NCBI GenBank assembly: GCA_033439255.1
Contig: JAVRDV010000016.1
Span: 62,001 to 126,000, forward strand
Reading direction: 5' to 3'
DNA: 64,000 nt
Source: Hericium rajendrae
Taxonomy: Eukaryota; Basidiomycota; Agaricomycetes; Russulales; Hericiaceae
The notes beneath the pieces are model-generated. The model saw only the letters and a list, made by a program, of their open reading frames with translations. It did not search any database and was not told the DNA's origin. A program made the translations under genes and the position numbers. Shown here piece after piece: positions 61,931 through 64,000 of this stretch; position 1 is the stretch's first letter, and every line of letters begins with the position of its first letter.

Positions 61931-63820
61931 TCGACGACGCATTCTGCACGTACTGCAAGTACTTACAGGGGAACGCAGGAAAAAGAAAATCCAGCATCAA
62001 CACAGTGCCACAAGAGTCAAGACTGGACAGAACGACCGTCTTCTGTGCTGAGGTAAGCAACGGAGACTAGTCCGACGGCTGTCCTTCGTCGAGCCATCTT
62101 CGAACGTCCGTCCCTTTACTGGACTCCTGACATTATTCGGTTCTCGACCTTGTTTACATCTGCTCCGCTGGAAGGCTTAGGTTATATTGGTGACTCGCCT
62201 CTGGGTGGGAAGATTGGCAGGCTGCCGAAGCTGGAGGCCATGTTGGACCTGTTGACGGACATGGAATTCAGTACTTATCAAAGTCAGGTCGCCGCATGAT
62301 GAAGCCACATCGTTGGACTCAAGACGAGCACCCCGGAAACAAACCAGATTCTCATAGAAAATCCCGCACCATGAATAGGAAGGGCAAACCTCTTGGAAGC
62401 ATCAAGCTGCTACGGTTACCAAGCTCGTGCTATTCCTCGATGGTTGTGCGAGCTACGTTCTGTGACCATGGAAGGTATGTATCCTTTCAAGCATCCTTCG
62501 ACATATTTACAATGTCCCTGAAGGCGTTATCCTCGAAATTAATGGGTGGACATCGCCCAGATACCACACAAACAACATCTCGCGAATCGTGACCTCTGCC
62601 TCGCGCTGCGACCCACAGCAGTCTGCTCCATCGTGCCTTCTTCCCTGCGGACTCCGGAGTATGCTCTTGCCACTGGTTGGTCAGGATCTTATGCGATCCC
62701 CGTTTGGGCTCGAAGAATCAGCACAGGAACTCGACTCACGCACCGCTCTCGATGCCGCGATCATTCCACTGCATCGACCAAGCCGCCGGACGACCGCAAT
62801 CAAATCTATACAGGCATCATATTTATTCGCCGAAAGACAAGCTTCATCCTTGCGATTCCAGTTCCCCCGTGTTCTGCGACGCATTCGGGTGGCTGGATGT
62901 GATATCGTTGCGGGTGCATTAGGATGAAGCACAGCAGAAAGGTCGAATGACTGACAAGTCCACATGCACCTTCGTTTTCTGTCAATCAGCTGATAGACAG
63001 CTTCCCTTGATTCATGAATGGCATGTTATGACATTCATCTTGCATGTTCCTGCAGATCGGGACGGGATCATCAGGGACCGCCGAGTTGGACGAGTCAGCT
63101 CGAAGAGCTACCTCCGTTGTGCAGTACCTAGCTACGGACGACTTCTCGAATTAGGCTCACAACTCACTTCGCCCTCCTTTCGATACGCGCTCGGTATGTC
63201 CATTTCCTGCACGCATGTATTTTGACTGATCGTGTTTCACGAACCCCGTATATCTTACAAGGCCTGGTTCTTGTTGCCTCTAAGCTGTTACCTCCGCGGA
63301 GTTCTGTGCCACGTTCCGCACACGAAACAGCCTGTTTATTCTGCGACTTGATGCCGCTGATACGCCAATCTTAATGTCCCCATTGATCAAGAAGCAATGC
63401 GGCACGGAGTCCTCTATCACAATCCCCGTCGCTCACCTCTCGTTATCAAATCTACATATCCGTGCTGCCTAGTCTTTATCAGTGTAGCCTTCTGCTGATT
63501 TACCTGCGATCTACTTGGGTCTAATGTCCGTCCATCATTGTTCCGTCATCGTCAGACTCAAAACATCAAGGACGACTAGAAATGAGCACCGCCTCTGTGC
63601 GATCGTTTATTGACCACGACAAAAGGAGGAAAGCGCGTGTCTCCCATTCAACCAGGGAACCGTCACATTAGCAGAACAAGGACATACGAACGAGTCTGGT
63701 GTCTGTCAACAGAATCAAGAAGCACTTCCGCTGTCGTGCCCTTGTGCTAACCATCCAGCGCTTCAATCTGCAACATTTCTGCAGCGTCTGACCGTCCGAA
63801 TCTTGCTGCACACGCTCATA
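61931..63820. other. Gene-poor stretch with one suspicious coding-like segment
   Basis: Around 62090-62298, plus strand, a frame reads RAIFERPSLYWTPDIIRFST, LFTSAPLEGLGYIGDSPLGG, KIGRLPKLEAMLDLLTDMEF. This looks like real protein but has no start or flanking exon that I can define. The rest shows only short frames. Confidence 0.35.
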
Positions 63821-63982
63821 ATGCCAACACCGCTCAAGGCACAACTAGCGTCTCTTTCCACCGTCCTCGCGCGGATAGCGCAAGCGCTTCCAGCCCTCCA
63901 AGCGCAAGCGCCAAATCAACCCGTCTTCTTTGTCCCCACGGCCGCATCAGGATGTCAGATCATCTTCTCGGGCCTGACGCAG
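63821..63982 (+). CDS. First exon of a gene cut by the window edge
   Basis: ATG 63821 begins MPTPLKAQLASLSTVLARIA and continues for 54 codons to FSGLTQ, where a GTGCGT donor follows at 63983. The helical Ala/Gln-rich start and clean donor support a real exon. No function can be assigned from this piece. Confidence 0.5.
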
Positions 63983-64000
63983 GTGCGTCCGCTTTCTCAC

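Overview
The window is nuclear DNA of a filamentous basidiomycete, most likely an Agaricomycete and probably a polypore. Genes carry many short GT-AG introns (about 50-70 nt). Housekeeping genes are typically fungal, and several families are known as lineage-specific expansions in mushrooms: KDZ transposases with CxC2 cysteine clusters, TET/JBP dioxygenases, RecQ-like helicases and orphan multi-exon families. All exon models were read by eye from reading frames and splice sites, so gene spans are firmer than individual exon edges.

The first 28 kb is accessory, transposon-dominated DNA. A RecQ-like helicase (136-2446, minus) is followed by a GC-rich repeat (2.6-3.8 kb). From about 5.58 to 19.9 kb lies what looks like one large (~14.3 kb) transposon. 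Its ends share an inverted terminal motif and ACATTTAG-like subterminal repeats. It holds a CxC2+KDZ transposase, a TET/JBP 2-oxoglutarate dioxygenase with its visible catalytic residues, a protein with two RNase H1-N-like domains, a 1040-residue orphan protein, and a 21-bp minisatellite. The pieces flanking it (4978-5579 and 19.9-21.1 kb, both minus strand) look like the 3' and 5' halves of a cysteine-cluster gene that the element split. Next come a small orphan gene (21446-22198), a 3.4-kb unit with imperfect terminal inverted repeats (22.9-26.3 kb) that encloses a second, inverted copy of the GC-rich repeat, and a ~170-bp tandem repeat (27.4-28.0 kb).

From 29.4 to 48.0 kb the window is ordinary core genome: a WD40/DUF2415 protein, a Ser-rich protein with a KEN motif, Tma46 (CCCH), the splicing factor Cwc2, COQ4, a C2H2-like orphan, ribosomal protein uL4 (RPL4), and an Aro8-like aminotransferase. 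A 1006-bp non-autonomous Tc1/mariner-type element with a TA target duplication sits at 43.8-44.8 kb.

From 48.6 to 59 kb two divergent paralogues of an orphan family lie in opposite orientation on either side of an unrelated conserved gene. The paralogue at 55.9-58.8 kb appears to carry an extra C-terminal helical region. A medium-chain reductase (59.7-61.1 kb), a 254-bp MITE with a perfect 8-bp target duplication (61.67-61.92 kb) and the first exon of a gene running off the right edge complete the window. The most unusual content is the KDZ/TET-JBP element and the gene it seems to have broken.
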